A DNA stretch of 49,161 nt, taken from Solirubrobacteraceae bacterium (GTDB taxonomy: Bacteria; Actinomycetota; Thermoleophilia; Solirubrobacterales; Solirubrobacteraceae). The stretch covers positions 1-49,161 of the forward strand of contig JAEMSV010000021.1 of the NCBI GenBank assembly GCA_016462625.1, read 5' to 3'. The notes beneath the pieces are model-generated. The model saw only the letters and a list, made by a program, of their open reading frames with translations, did not search any database and was not told the DNA's origin. Shown piece after piece: positions 7,709 through 16,681 of the stretch. Both the position numbers and the translations under genes were made by a program. The first letter of the stretch is position 1, and each line of letters starts with the position of its first letter.

Positions 7709-8694
7709 CGCAGGGATCCTGGCCGGTGCAGCACGAGGTTGACGAAGCGGCCCGCCCAGGCCTCGCACGCCGCGATGACCTCGTCGTCGGTCGCGGCCGT
7801 GGCCGTCCCGTCGTCACCGAGCAGCGCAAGCTCGAAGCCGAGACCGCGGTAGCCGCCGAGGACCTCGCGCGGGTCGATCCCGCGGTCCTCCATGCCTTCG
7901 AGCCAGTACTCGACGAGCACCTGCGGGTCGGGGCTGCGGGCGAGCGTCGTGCGCAGTCCGGCGATGACCTCGTGGTCGACGCCCTGCGTGTCGACCTTCA
8001 CGACGTCGAGCACCGCGTGCTCGCCCAGGAGCTCGTCGAGCGGGCCGGCGGGCACGAGCTGCGCGGCGGCGTCGGCCCGGTCCGGGCGGACCTGGTGGTC
8101 GCCGCGGTTCACCTCGCTGAAGACAAGCGGCAGGAGGGTCCGCGAGGACCACCCCGCGATCGGCAGAACCGCGACGTCGTCCAGGCCGTGACGCCAGAGG
8201 TTCGCGCGCAGCAATCCGAGGTTGCGGGTCTCCGGCTCGACCGCCACGACGGCCCCGTCCGGGCCGGCGAGCTGCGCGATGAGCAGCGTGAAGTACCCGA
8301 CGTTGGCCCCGACGTCGAGGGCGGCCGCGCCGGGCTGCACGACGCGCCGCAGCCACGCCGCCTCCTCCTTCTCCCAGACGCCCTCCTCGCGGATCGCGGG
8401 GGTCATCACCTCATCGCCCTCGTGCATCAGCAGCGGCCCCACATCGGTGGCGACCTCCGTGATCTCGTCGGCCGGGAGGCGGTGCGTCGCGAGCGCGTCG
8501 ATCCGCCCGCCGCGCGAGACGTCGGCGAGCGCCGCGGCGAGCAAGCGGTCACGCTGCTCGGCGGGAACGGACAGCGGCTGCCCCGCGCGCAACGCGGCGC
8601 GGCGCGCGACGAGCCCAGGGGGGCCGAACCGTGACGGGGACTCCGGTGTGTCCCGGCCCTCGAGGGACCGGCGAAGGCGGAACCTTCCCAGCAT
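7705..8694 (-). CDS. FkbM family methyltransferase
   Basis: A 329-residue protein with a class I SAM-dependent fold. Motif I is ALDVGANVGYFTLL at about residues 125-138 and is followed by VVAVEPETRNLGLLRANL. The FkbM hallmark VDTQGVDHEVIAGLRTTL lies further on. FkbM enzymes O-methylate hydroxyls, in this context most likely a sugar of the surface glycan. The first ~110 residues are a basic, Arg-rich extension. It starts 2 nt after the stop of the 1155-aa fusion gene, with GAGGAG 5 nt upstream of the ATG, and overlaps the next gene by 4 nt. Confidence 0.88.
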   Translation of the reverse strand: MLGRFRLRRSLEGRDTPESPSRFGPPGLVARRAALRAGQPLSVPAEQRDRLLAAALADVSRGGRIDALATHRLPADEITEVATDVGPLLMHEGDEVMTPAIREEGVWEKEEAAWLRRVVQPGAAALDVGANVGYFTLLIAQLAGPDGAVVAVEPETRNLGLLRANLWRHGLDDVAVLPIAGWSSRTLLPLVFSEVNRGDHQVRPDRADAAAQLVPAGPLDELLGEHAVLDVVKVDTQGVDHEVIAGLRTTLARSPDPQVLVEYWLEGMEDRGIDPREVLGGYRGLGFELALLGDDGTATAATDDEVIAACEAWAGRFVNLVLHRPGSLR

Positions 8695-8696
8695 GG

Positions 8697-11600
8697 CTAC
8701 TCCTCTTCTCCCGCCCGGGCGACGAGCGCGTAGGTCGGCTGCCGGGTGCGATCGTGCTCGATGTCGCCGGTGCCGGTCGGGTGGAACACGTAGGCCGAGG
8801 GGAACCCCGCGATGCGCGCGAGGGTCAGGAGGACCTCGGGGAACAGCGGATGGTGGTGCGTGGGGTCGAGCCAGAAGCCCTTCAGCGCGAACAGCGCGTG
8901 GGGGTTCACCGTCTCGGCGACGAGAATCCCGCCAGGCCGCAGGCGGCTGTGGGCGAGCGACAGGAAGGTCTCGAGCGCATCCGCCGGCATGTGCTCGACG
9001 ACCTCGAGGCTCACGATGCCGCCGAGCTCACCCTCGGGCAGCGCGCCAAGGTGCTCGTTGACGTCTCCGAGGACGACGTCGTGGCCCTTGCGGCGCGCAT
9101 GCTCGACCATGCCCTCATCACCGTCGACGCCGCGCGCGGCGATCCCGGCCTCGGCGAGGAGATCGAGCATCTCGCCGCGGCCGCACCCGGTGTCGAGCAC
9201 GGGCGCGGCGTCCCGGAGCAGCGGCAGATAGGGGAGCTGGAGCTCGCGGACGCGCTCCTCGGTCCCGCGGAAGACGTCGGTGAACGCCCGGTAGGGCTCG
9301 ACGTCGGCGGTGCCGCCCCGATAGCCGAGGACCTTCCCGGCGACGGGATCGTCGAGGAGCACCGGCGCAAGCTCGGACGCCATGAAGGGCAGGACGTCAT
9401 GCGCGGCCAGATGGTGCTCCACGGTGCGGGCCGTGTCGTCGGCGCGCACCGTGAGGGCACCCGCCCCCGCGCGGAGTCCCGCGACTTCGCGCGTGACGCG
9501 CCGGAACTGGGCGAGGACCTCGGCGTGCGACGCCATGCGGTGGCGATCGAGCTCAGCCGTCAGGGTGCGGACCCGCTCGTCGAGGTGCGCGAGCTCGTCG
9601 ACGAGGCGCCCGTCGACGCGGTCGCGGCGCGCCGTGACCGAGCGCGCGAGGCGCTGACGAACCTGCCCGGCCCGTCCGCGGAGCCCACCGCCCCGCTGAT
9701 CGGAGCCGCGCAGCGCGCGCTCGATCTCCTCGGCCGGGTCGGACAGGTCGAGGGGCCGCACGCGGCGAAGGCGCAACGAGTGCGCGCCCTCGGCGATGAG
9801 CGCCTCGTACCGCGACCGCAGCGCGATCTCCATCGACCGGCCGGCCGCGTCCGGGCCGTGGTCTGCGGTCACCTCGCGTGCACCGCGGCGGGCGCGCTCG
9901 GCCGCCTCCTCGGGGTGCTCGAACACGTACCGCATGCGCTCCGCGAGATGGCCGAGATCCGGGTCTGCCCATTCGGCGTCCGCGGGATACGGCTCCGCGT
10001 GTTCGCCGACGCGCCGCATCGTGTAGTCGACGAGGTAGGCGTTGTCCCCGGTGAGGAACTCGAGCACCCCTCCGTAGTTCGTCGCGATGACCGGCGTCCC
10101 CAGCAGCATCGCCTCGGCGGGCGTCAGGCCGAAGCCCTCGGAGCGGTGCGGCGAGACGTAGCAGTCGCTCAGCGCGATCAGCGCGTTCTTGTCGCCGACG
10201 GACAGGTAGTCGGCGACGAACGAGATGTCGGGGTGGTCACCGGCCTCGAGCAGCACGCGATCGTGGTGGGCGAACATCGTGTCCGCGTTGATGCACTTCA
10301 GGACGAGGTGCGCGCCGCTGCCCGGCGGGAACGCCTCCTTGAACGCCCGGATGAGGCCCGTCGGGTTCTTCCGCGCCTCGGTCGAGTGGTAGTCGTAGAC
10401 GTAGAGAAAGACGAACTCGTCCTCCGGGAGCCCGAGCGCGGCTCGAGTCGCGTCCGAGACGGGAGGCGCCGCGACGGGCAGCGTGATCTTCGTGACCGGA
10501 ACCGGGCAGCTCGGAGCGATCAGGTCGCGGATGTGATCGGTCGCGACCCAGACCTCGTCGACCCACCGGAAGGACTCCTGCCACGAGGCGGGGATCTCCC
10601 CGACCTCCCACCACCACAGCGCGATGGTATGACGGCCGGCGAAGAAGTCCTCGCCCGCCTCCTGGGCGAACGCCGGGATCGCGTCCCCGTTCAGGCACAG
10701 GATGTTCAGCGGGTACGGGGCCTCGTCCGGAGTCGCGAACGTGAACTCCGCGCCCTGCCGGCACGGGGGGATGAACGTCCCCTGGACGGGAAGCGCGGGC
10801 ACGTGAGCCGCGTCCAGGCCCGCGATGAGCAGCCGGGCGGCCTCACCGAGCCCCAGCTCGGAGCGGAAGAACCCCGCGACGTTGACGCCCCACAGCGGAT
10901 CGGTGCCGAGCATGTCGCCGGCGTGGTGGGGCCGGCCGGCGGTCCGCACGTCGGCGGCGATGTGCGGCGGGCGGGGCGGCAGCAGCTCGTCGGGCACGAG
11001 GTCGCTCCCGTAGACCCAGGTCCAGCCGACGTACCCCGAGGCGTCCGCGCCTCGCACGTCCGGGTAGACCTCGCGCAGGTCGTCGCGCGACTGCCACACC
11101 GCGTCGAGGTAGCGCGTCATGCCGTGCTCGACGCCGTAGTCGGCGGGTGCGTTCAGGTAGGCGTAGAAACGCTCCCACGACGCAGCGTCCGCTGGCGGTG
11201 CGGCGAGGACCTCTTCGGCGATCGCCTCGGCCATCAGGTGCGCCATCACGGGCGGCAGCGCGCGACCATCGGGGAGCGGCACCGGCTTGGGTCGCGGCCC
11301 CCCGGCGCCGGCCTCGGTCAGGCGGCCGGCCAAGTCGGCGAGCAGCGCTGCGTACACCGGGTCGTCGCTTACCCGGATCCGGTTGAGAAGCGGGTGCAGG
11401 CGCGTCGGCAGGCCGACATCGAACTCCGGGATTCGCAGGATCCGCACCGGCGCGCCGTCCGCGGTGACCAGGCCGTGCGGATCGCGTTCCAGCGTGACCC
11501 CCGAGATGTTCCACCACGCGAGGACCAGACCGGGCTCCTCGACGGTCACGACATCGCCGGCACGCGCGTCGTCCTCGAGCAGGGCGCGCACGGCACCGGA

Positions 11601-12164
11601 CTGTCCCGCTGAGCCGTCCGACGCCCACCCCAGAGCGCCGGCCCGCGCACGCCAGTCGGCGACGATCCTCCGCGCTGCCTCACCGCCACGGAAGACCACG
11701 ATGCCGGGGTCCACCGGCTCGAGGCCGGCGAGATCGTCTGCGTCCGGATGCAGGCCGTCGGCCGGCGGGGGCGCGATCGCACGGCCGCAGAGCGTGCACC
11801 CGGCCGGCGAGCCCAGGAGCGGGTCGATGCGTCCCACGAGCAGCGTGTCCGGGCTCAGCACGGCGACGACCCCGTCGCCGGCGAGCTCGCGCTCGAGGGC
11901 CGCGGCGAGCGCGCCGAAGCGCGCCTGCTCGGGCGCCAGCAGCGCGGCGTACGCCGAGGCGGGCGGCAGCCCCAGATCGTCGGCGCCGATCGATTCGACG
12001 TCCGCGGGCAGGTCCTCAGCCGCAGGTCCGCCGGCGGAGACGACGACCACCCGTGCCTCGGGGTGGTGCTCGCGGATGCTCTGCGTCAGGACCCTCGCGA
12101 AGGGCAGCTCGGATGCGACGGCGACGCAGAGGAACGTCACCGGCGAGGGCGCGGGGGCGGACAT
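8697..12164 (-). CDS. Multidomain glycosyltransferase: GT-A-like + GT4 + coiled coil + SAM methyltransferase
   Basis: An 1155-residue cytoplasmic protein. Residues about 8-270 resemble a GT-A nucleotide-sugar transferase (FLCVAVASELPFARVLTQSI, then AVLSPDTLLVGRIDPLL and LEPVDPGIVVFRGG). A linker (about 300-420) includes YLNAPADYGVEHGMTRYLDA. Residues about 425-815 are a GT4 domain: GVNVAGFFRSELGLGEAARL, GRHTIALWWWEVGEIP, and HRSEGFGLTPAEAMLLGTPV carrying the donor-binding glutamates. A heptad-like helix (AHLDERVRTLTAELDRHRM) follows near 870-905. The last ~165 residues are a class I methyltransferase with VLDTGCGRGEM, LEVVEHMPADAL and RLRPGGILVAE. The GT4 part is a paralogue of the next gene upstream. 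ATG 12164 begins the conserved-looking sequence; ATG 12230, 2 nt after the upstream stop, is the alternative. Likely role: polymerise and methylate a glycan. Confidence 0.85.
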   Translation of the reverse strand: MSAPAPSPVTFLCVAVASELPFARVLTQSIREHHPEARVVVVSAGGPAAEDLPADVESIGADDLGLPPASAYAALLAPEQARFGALAAALERELAGDGVVAVLSPDTLLVGRIDPLLGSPAGCTLCGRAIAPPPADGLHPDADDLAGLEPVDPGIVVFRGGEAARRIVADWRARAGALGWASDGSAGQSGAVRALLEDDARAGDVVTVEEPGLVLAWWNISGVTLERDPHGLVTADGAPVRILRIPEFDVGLPTRLHPLLNRIRVSDDPVYAALLADLAGRLTEAGAGGPRPKPVPLPDGRALPPVMAHLMAEAIAEEVLAAPPADAASWERFYAYLNAPADYGVEHGMTRYLDAVWQSRDDLREVYPDVRGADASGYVGWTWVYGSDLVPDELLPPRPPHIAADVRTAGRPHHAGDMLGTDPLWGVNVAGFFRSELGLGEAARLLIAGLDAAHVPALPVQGTFIPPCRQGAEFTFATPDEAPYPLNILCLNGDAIPAFAQEAGEDFFAGRHTIALWWWEVGEIPASWQESFRWVDEVWVATDHIRDLIAPSCPVPVTKITLPVAAPPVSDATRAALGLPEDEFVFLYVYDYHSTEARKNPTGLIRAFKEAFPPGSGAHLVLKCINADTMFAHHDRVLLEAGDHPDISFVADYLSVGDKNALIALSDCYVSPHRSEGFGLTPAEAMLLGTPVIATNYGGVLEFLTGDNAYLVDYTMRRVGEHAEPYPADAEWADPDLGHLAERMRYVFEHPEEAAERARRGAREVTADHGPDAAGRSMEIALRSRYEALIAEGAHSLRLRRVRPLDLSDPAEEIERALRGSDQRGGGLRGRAGQVRQRLARSVTARRDRVDGRLVDELAHLDERVRTLTAELDRHRMASHAEVLAQFRRVTREVAGLRAGAGALTVRADDTARTVEHHLAAHDVLPFMASELAPVLLDDPVAGKVLGYRGGTADVEPYRAFTDVFRGTEERVRELQLPYLPLLRDAAPVLDTGCGRGEMLDLLAEAGIAARGVDGDEGMVEHARRKGHDVVLGDVNEHLGALPEGELGGIVSLEVVEHMPADALETFLSLAHSRLRPGGILVAETVNPHALFALKGFWLDPTHHHPLFPEVLLTLARIAGFPSAYVFHPTGTGDIEHDRTRQPTYALVARAGEEE
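8700..8705 (-). promoter_or_regulatory. Ribosome binding site of the FkbM gene
   Basis: GAGGAG on the minus strand, 5 nt before ATG 8694 and overlapping the 3' end of the upstream gene. It is one of the few strong Shine-Dalgarno sites in the window. Confidence 0.6.
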
Positions 12165-12232
12165 GAGCGGATGATCGTAGCCCTGCGCCAGGCACGAGGA
12201 CCGCCGGCTGCCGCGCGACCGCCGGGTCATTC

Positions 12233-13417
12233 TCAGGGCCGGCGCCCGCGCGCCAGGCGCGCGGCGCTGAGCCGGGCCTTCGCCCAGCGGTGCCGGTCGG
12301 CGTACGGCGAGAGCGCTGCGCGCATCGTCTCCCCGCAGGCCGCCGCGCCGTGGGTACGGGCGAGGTCTTCGCGCGCCTGGAGGCCTACGCGAGCGGCGCG
12401 TTCCGGGTCGGCCACGAGTTCGCGCATCGCCGCCGCGGCAGCGGCGAGGTCGGGATCGGCCCAGCGGGCGTCGGCCGGATACGGCCCGCCGTTCGGCCCG
12501 ACCGGGACGAGCGGCCCGTCGATCAGCAGGCTGTTCGAGGACGTCATGTAGTCGAGATTTCCCGAGTATCGCGTCGCAATGACCGGCTTGCCCTGCGCCA
12601 TGGCCTCCGCCGGCGTAAAGCCGAAGCCCTCGGCGCGGTGCAGGGACACGATCGCGTCACTGCGCTGCACGAGGGCATCCATCTCGTCACGGTCGGAGTA
12701 GCCGGCCTGAACGTGCACGTCGGGATGGCGTTCCGCCGCGGCGAGCAGCGCGGCGTGTTCCGCCGGATGTGCCTCGTGATCGATGCACTTGATCACGAGC
12801 GACGGCCCCTCGCCCGGAGCGAAGGCCCGGGCGAACGCCTCGATCGCCCCGTGCGGGTTCTTGCGCGCGACGCTCGAGTAGTACCCGAAGACGTTGAGGA
12901 ACACAAAGCCCTCCGGAAGCCCGAGGTCGGCACGGCTGCGCGTGGTCGGCGCCGCCCGCCGCACCGGGATCTGTACCCGCGTCGTGGCGACGTCTCGCGC
13001 ACGTGCCGCGGCACCGATCGCAGCGGCGATGTGATCGGAGCCGGCCCACACCTCGTCGACGTGATCGAAGCCACCGTGCATGACCTCGGGGAAGATCTCG
13101 ACCTCCCACCACCAGAGGCCAATCGTGTGGCGGCCGTGGAAGAAGCCGGGCCCAACGGCGCCCGCGAAGCCCGGTGTCTCCAGCGCCGTCAGACACAGCA
13201 CCGTGATCGGGAACGCGGCGTCGGCGGGCGGCACGGTGTCGAACGGGACCTGCTGGCGCGAGGGCGATTCGCCCGGCGGGGCGACGGGCAGCACGGGAAT
13301 CCGCGCCGCGTCCAGCGCCGCGACGACCGCGCGCGACGCCTCCCCCACCCCCGATTCGGCGCGGAGCGGGCCGACGACGTTCACGCCGGGGATCTGCGCC
13401 GTCCGGCGCTGAGGCAT
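12233..13417 (-). CDS. Glycosyltransferase family 4 protein
   Basis: A 394-residue GT-B enzyme. It begins GVNVVGPLRAESGVGEASRA and shares GRHTIGLWWWEVEIFPE and VDEVWAGSDHIAAAI with the GT4 domain of the downstream fusion protein, so the two are duplicates. The donor-binding signature is LHRAEGFGFTPAEAMAQGKP, followed by VIATRYSGNLDYM. It transfers a sugar from a nucleotide donor to the growing glycan; donor and linkage are unknown. The frame is open far upstream, but that part runs inside the preceding GT2 gene. The start is ATG 13417, or GTG 13426 located 2 nt after the preceding stop codon. Confidence 0.87.
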   Translation of the reverse strand: MPQRRTAQIPGVNVVGPLRAESGVGEASRAVVAALDAARIPVLPVAPPGESPSRQQVPFDTVPPADAAFPITVLCLTALETPGFAGAVGPGFFHGRHTIGLWWWEVEIFPEVMHGGFDHVDEVWAGSDHIAAAIGAAARARDVATTRVQIPVRRAAPTTRSRADLGLPEGFVFLNVFGYYSSVARKNPHGAIEAFARAFAPGEGPSLVIKCIDHEAHPAEHAALLAAAERHPDVHVQAGYSDRDEMDALVQRSDAIVSLHRAEGFGFTPAEAMAQGKPVIATRYSGNLDYMTSSNSLLIDGPLVPVGPNGGPYPADARWADPDLAAAAAAMRELVADPERAARVGLQAREDLARTHGAAACGETMRAALSPYADRHRWAKARLSAARLARGRRP

Positions 13418-13428
13418 CGGAGACACGA

Positions 13429-15744
13429 TCAGCGGGTCAGCGCGGCGGGGGCGATGTGGGCGGCGCGGTCGGCCCAGAGCCCGGGGTTCCAGAACGGATC
13501 GCGGCGCTCGCCCCGCGCGGCCGCGATGGCCCGCAACTCCGCCAGCCCCGCGACCGTGCCGCGAGGCGAGCCCACGACGCGCAGCCGCGCGTGGGGCGTG
13601 TGGACGACCCGTCCGGCCCGGGCGGTCAGCGCGAGCGTGAGCCCCGTCAGGGCGTGATGCTCGGCCCTCGGGTCCGGCCCGGCGTCCTCGGCGACGCATG
13701 CGCGGCGCACCGCGACGGCGCCCGACACCGCGATGCGGTTGGTGACGAACGTGAGCTCGGGCGCGATGCCTTCGCCGGTCGTGGCGGCACCGGGATGCAC
13801 CGGCAGCGGCACGCCCCGCGGCAGCGCGACCCCCGCGTGCACCACCCCGCCGTCGCCGTCGACGACGAGCGCCCCCGCCGCCGCGATCGCCGGCTCGGCC
13901 GCGAGCCCGCACAGCTCGCTGAGCCAGTCCGCGGTCTCGGGGACGCACAGCTCTTCCAGCAGGACGACGAACGGCGCACCGGTGGCCGCGATGCCCGACC
14001 GCGCGAGCGCACCCCAGCGATCGTGGCCGGACGCGACGACCGTCGCGCCGGCGGCGGCCGCCGCTTCGCCCGCGGCGCGAGTGCTCGGACCGGTGACGAC
14101 GCGCACGGCGCCCAGCGCCCGAACCGCGTCCGGAACCACGGCGGGGTCGATGCCCTCGGGCAGCGGAAGGATGACGTCGACCGCATCGGCGTCCACCGGC
14201 TCGTGCACGACGCGGTAGCGCCCGGCGTGGGGCAGCCTCTCCGCCCTGGCCGCGACCCCGGTCCGCTCCAGGTGCTCGCCCACGGCGCGGCAGCCCCGGT
14301 CGTACGCCTCGGGCTTGGCCTGCACGCTCAGCGCCGCCGAACCCGGATGCACCCGCCAGCTGTAGCGGAGGTGCGGCACATGGGCGATCCGGCTCGTGCG
14401 CTCGGAGAGCCGGAGGACGAGGTCGTGGTCCTGCGCGCCGTCGAACTCCGAGCGCCAGCCGCCGATCTCCTCGATCAGCGCCCGCCGGTACACACCGAGG
14501 TGCAGCGTGTACATCACCGCCCGCATCAGCTCCGGGGACCAGTCGGGCTTCAGGGACGGCGCCAGGCGCCGCCCGTCCGGCACGACCTTGTCGTTGTCGG
14601 TGTAGACCATGTCGACCGCGGGGTCGGCGGCCAGCACGGCGCCGACGTCGGCGATCGCGTCCGGATGCAGCACGTCGTCGTGGTCGACGGGCGCGACGAA
14701 CGCCCCCGTCGCGAGCGAGAGTGCCGCGTTCGTCGCCGCCGCGATGTTCCGCGCGGTCTCGTGACGGGTGAGCACGATGCGCTCGTCAGCGTCCGCCGCG
14801 GCCCGCAGCCGGGCGCGCACCACCGGATCCCGCGACCCGTCATCACAAAGGCAGAGCTGCCAGTGCGGCGACGACTGCAGGCGGATCGAATCCAGCAGCG
14901 CGTCGAGCAGCGCCGGATCAGGATCGTGCACGGGGACGAGCAGCGACACGACGGGGTGTTCGACCGGCCCGCTCGCCGCTGGGGCCTCACGACCGAGCCG
15001 CCGCTCGGCGAGGGTGCGAACCTCGCGCGCCAACGAGCTCGCCATCGACGCCGGCGCGTCGGGATCCGACGGGCCCGGCAGCAGCACCGGGTCGCCCCAG
15101 ACCGCCCACGCGTACGCGCCGCTCGCGCCCGCCGGCAGCTCCGTGCGCAGCTCGATGACGTGCTCGTCCCCGGACAGCCCGTCGAGGTCGAGGCCGAGCG
15201 GCACCCAGCGGCGTTGGCCGGCGTTCGCAGCGGGGTCGACGTCGACCGACGCGGCGCGCACCTCCGCGCCGCCGGTGTCGAGCACCGCGACGGTGAACCG
15301 CACCCCGCCCTCGTTCCCAATCCATGCCGCGGCCCGCAGCGCCGCGAACGCGCGCAGACGCAGGCCGGGCGTCGGGATCACGCGATAGCGGATCGTCTCG
15401 GGCGGGTCCGCGAGCAGTCCCGGGAGCGGCACCTCGTCGACGATGACCTCTTCGCGCCAGCGCACGGGCTCACCGGACGCGGTGCTCGCATGCAACCCCG
15501 CCAGTGGGATCCGTGCGAGGGACGTCTCGCGCTCGACCGCCGCCTGGACGTCGGGCCGCAGCGCGCGCTGCGCCCGGCGCACCGGCGCCCCCGCGCGCCA
15601 CCACCGCGAGCGGCGGACGTCGTCGAGCACGGCTCCCTGCGTCGCAACCTGCTCCCACGCCTCCTCGATGCCGCGCTCGAGCTCCTCGACGCGCAGCCGG
15701 AGCAGGAGCTCGTCCTGCTCCTCGTCCGGTCGCGAATCGCTCAT
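13429..15744 (-). CDS. Large GT2 glycosyltransferase with N-terminal coiled coil and beta-sandwich-like region
   Basis: A 771-residue protein. Residues about 8-45 are a Glu/Leu-rich coiled coil, then RSRWWRAGAPVRRAQRAL, an amphipathic motif found after such coils in surface-polysaccharide enzymes. Residues about 100-225 look like an all-beta domain (FTVAVLDTGGAEVRAASVDV). A GT2 domain begins near 264 with VVSLLVPVHDPDPALLDALL, has LCDDGSRD, and APVDHDDVLHPDAI with the metal-binding acidic cluster, then GAQDHDLVLRLSE. The last ~250 residues contain a second, degenerate GT2-like region (FVVLLEELCVPETADWLSEL). It sits mid-operon, 10 nt after the methyltransferase gene. ATG 15744 was chosen; the open frame continues into the neighbour. 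Confidence 0.85.
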   Translation of the reverse strand: MSDSRPDEEQDELLLRLRVEELERGIEEAWEQVATQGAVLDDVRRSRWWRAGAPVRRAQRALRPDVQAAVERETSLARIPLAGLHASTASGEPVRWREEVIVDEVPLPGLLADPPETIRYRVIPTPGLRLRAFAALRAAAWIGNEGGVRFTVAVLDTGGAEVRAASVDVDPAANAGQRRWVPLGLDLDGLSGDEHVIELRTELPAGASGAYAWAVWGDPVLLPGPSDPDAPASMASSLAREVRTLAERRLGREAPAASGPVEHPVVSLLVPVHDPDPALLDALLDSIRLQSSPHWQLCLCDDGSRDPVVRARLRAAADADERIVLTRHETARNIAAATNAALSLATGAFVAPVDHDDVLHPDAIADVGAVLAADPAVDMVYTDNDKVVPDGRRLAPSLKPDWSPELMRAVMYTLHLGVYRRALIEEIGGWRSEFDGAQDHDLVLRLSERTSRIAHVPHLRYSWRVHPGSAALSVQAKPEAYDRGCRAVGEHLERTGVAARAERLPHAGRYRVVHEPVDADAVDVILPLPEGIDPAVVPDAVRALGAVRVVTGPSTRAAGEAAAAAGATVVASGHDRWGALARSGIAATGAPFVVLLEELCVPETADWLSELCGLAAEPAIAAAGALVVDGDGGVVHAGVALPRGVPLPVHPGAATTGEGIAPELTFVTNRIAVSGAVAVRRACVAEDAGPDPRAEHHALTGLTLALTARAGRVVHTPHARLRVVGSPRGTVAGLAELRAIAAARGERRDPFWNPGLWADRAAHIAPAALTR

Positions 15745-15754
15745 CGCCGCACGG

Positions 15755-16681
15755 CTACCCGTCGCGTCGCGCGATGCCCCAGAGGAAGTCGCCCCCGCCA
15801 CCGAGCCGATCCAGCAGGCGGGTGAAGGGCGACAGCAGATAGGCGACGCCGGTCGCCAGCCGCAGCGGCAGTCCCGATGGGAACAGGCAGTCCCCGGCGA
15901 CGGCGTACTGCACGGAACCGGGCACGCCAACCGCGCTGGAGATCGTCCCGATCTCCACGACGGTCAGACCGGCGCCCTCGATGGTCTTCGCGAGGGCCTT
16001 GGGCGTGAAGTGGACGCGGTGGCGCGGGAGGTCGAGGTGGAACCAGCGGCTGCCGAACCGCCGCCGCTGCCACGAGCCGAAGTTCGGGATGATCACGACC
16101 GCGGTCCCGCCCGGCTTCAGCGCGGCGCGCGTCTTCTCCAGCGCCGTCGTCGGGTCGGTCACGTGCTCGAGCGAGTGCTGGAACACCGCGGCGTCGTAGC
16201 CCTCGGGCTCCAGCTCCACGGAGTCGAGCGTGCCCAGGCGCGCATCGATCCCCCGCGCGGCCGCGACCTCGCACGCGCCCTCCGACGGGTCCACCCCGGT
16301 TGCCTGCCAACCGAGCGCGATCATCTGCGCCGTGAGGTCGCCGCGGCCGCAGCCGACGTCGACGATCCGCCCCGGCGTGAGCGCCGCGAGCGCGTTCATC
16401 GGCCTGCCTGCCAGGGCGCGCTTCTGCAGGAACCGCCAGATGATCGCGGACGGCCCGAAGCCCTCGACGGGGACGTACGGCGCGTACTCCTCCGGGTAGA
16501 ACGAGCCAAGCGCGTCGTTGGGCAGTCGCGGCAGCGTGACCCCGGCCCCGCACGACGCGCACTGCGTCACCTCGAACGTCCCGGGCGTCCCCTGCCACCG
16601 GTCGCGCCCGGTGAACAGCACGTCGCCGCTCATCGGTGCAGCGCAGCAGGGGCAGGTGGAGGCGTCGAGCGTGATCGTCAT
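15755..16681 (-). CDS. Class I SAM-dependent methyltransferase with N-terminal Cys cluster
   Basis: A 308-residue protein. The N-terminus has CPCC (residues 10-13) and CASC (41-44), a likely zinc knuckle. The SAM-binding motif IVDVGCGRGDLTAQMIALGW starts near 106. FQHSLEHVTDPTTALE and ALKPGGTAVVIIPNFGSW are the usual motif IV and motif VI segments of ubiE-type enzymes. A C-terminal hydrophobic portion (LATGVAYLLSPFTRLLDRLG) may touch the membrane. It starts with ATG 16681 overlapping the previous stop as ATGA, so it is translationally coupled to the membrane protein upstream. Substrate is probably a lipid-linked or nucleotide sugar. Confidence 0.87.
   Translation of the reverse strand: MTITLDASTCPCCAAPMSGDVLFTGRDRWQGTPGTFEVTQCASCGAGVTLPRLPNDALGSFYPEEYAPYVPVEGFGPSAIIWRFLQKRALAGRPMNALAALTPGRIVDVGCGRGDLTAQMIALGWQATGVDPSEGACEVAAARGIDARLGTLDSVELEPEGYDAAVFQHSLEHVTDPTTALEKTRAALKPGGTAVVIIPNFGSWQRRRFGSRWFHLDLPRHRVHFTPKALAKTIEGAGLTVVEIGTISSAVGVPGSVQYAVAGDCLFPSGLPLRLATGVAYLLSPFTRLLDRLGGGGDFLWGIARRDG

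Noticed and set aside
8631..11612. 993-codon open frame on the plus strand opposite the fused glycosyltransferase
   Set aside because: Arg/Gly/Glu/Val-rich with no domain signature; it is the GC-driven antisense frame of a clear multidomain gene.
13456..15825. 789-codon open frame opposite the 771-aa GT2
   Set aside because: Antisense shadow; it lacks a plausible start context or domain, and the minus-strand GT2 is unambiguous.
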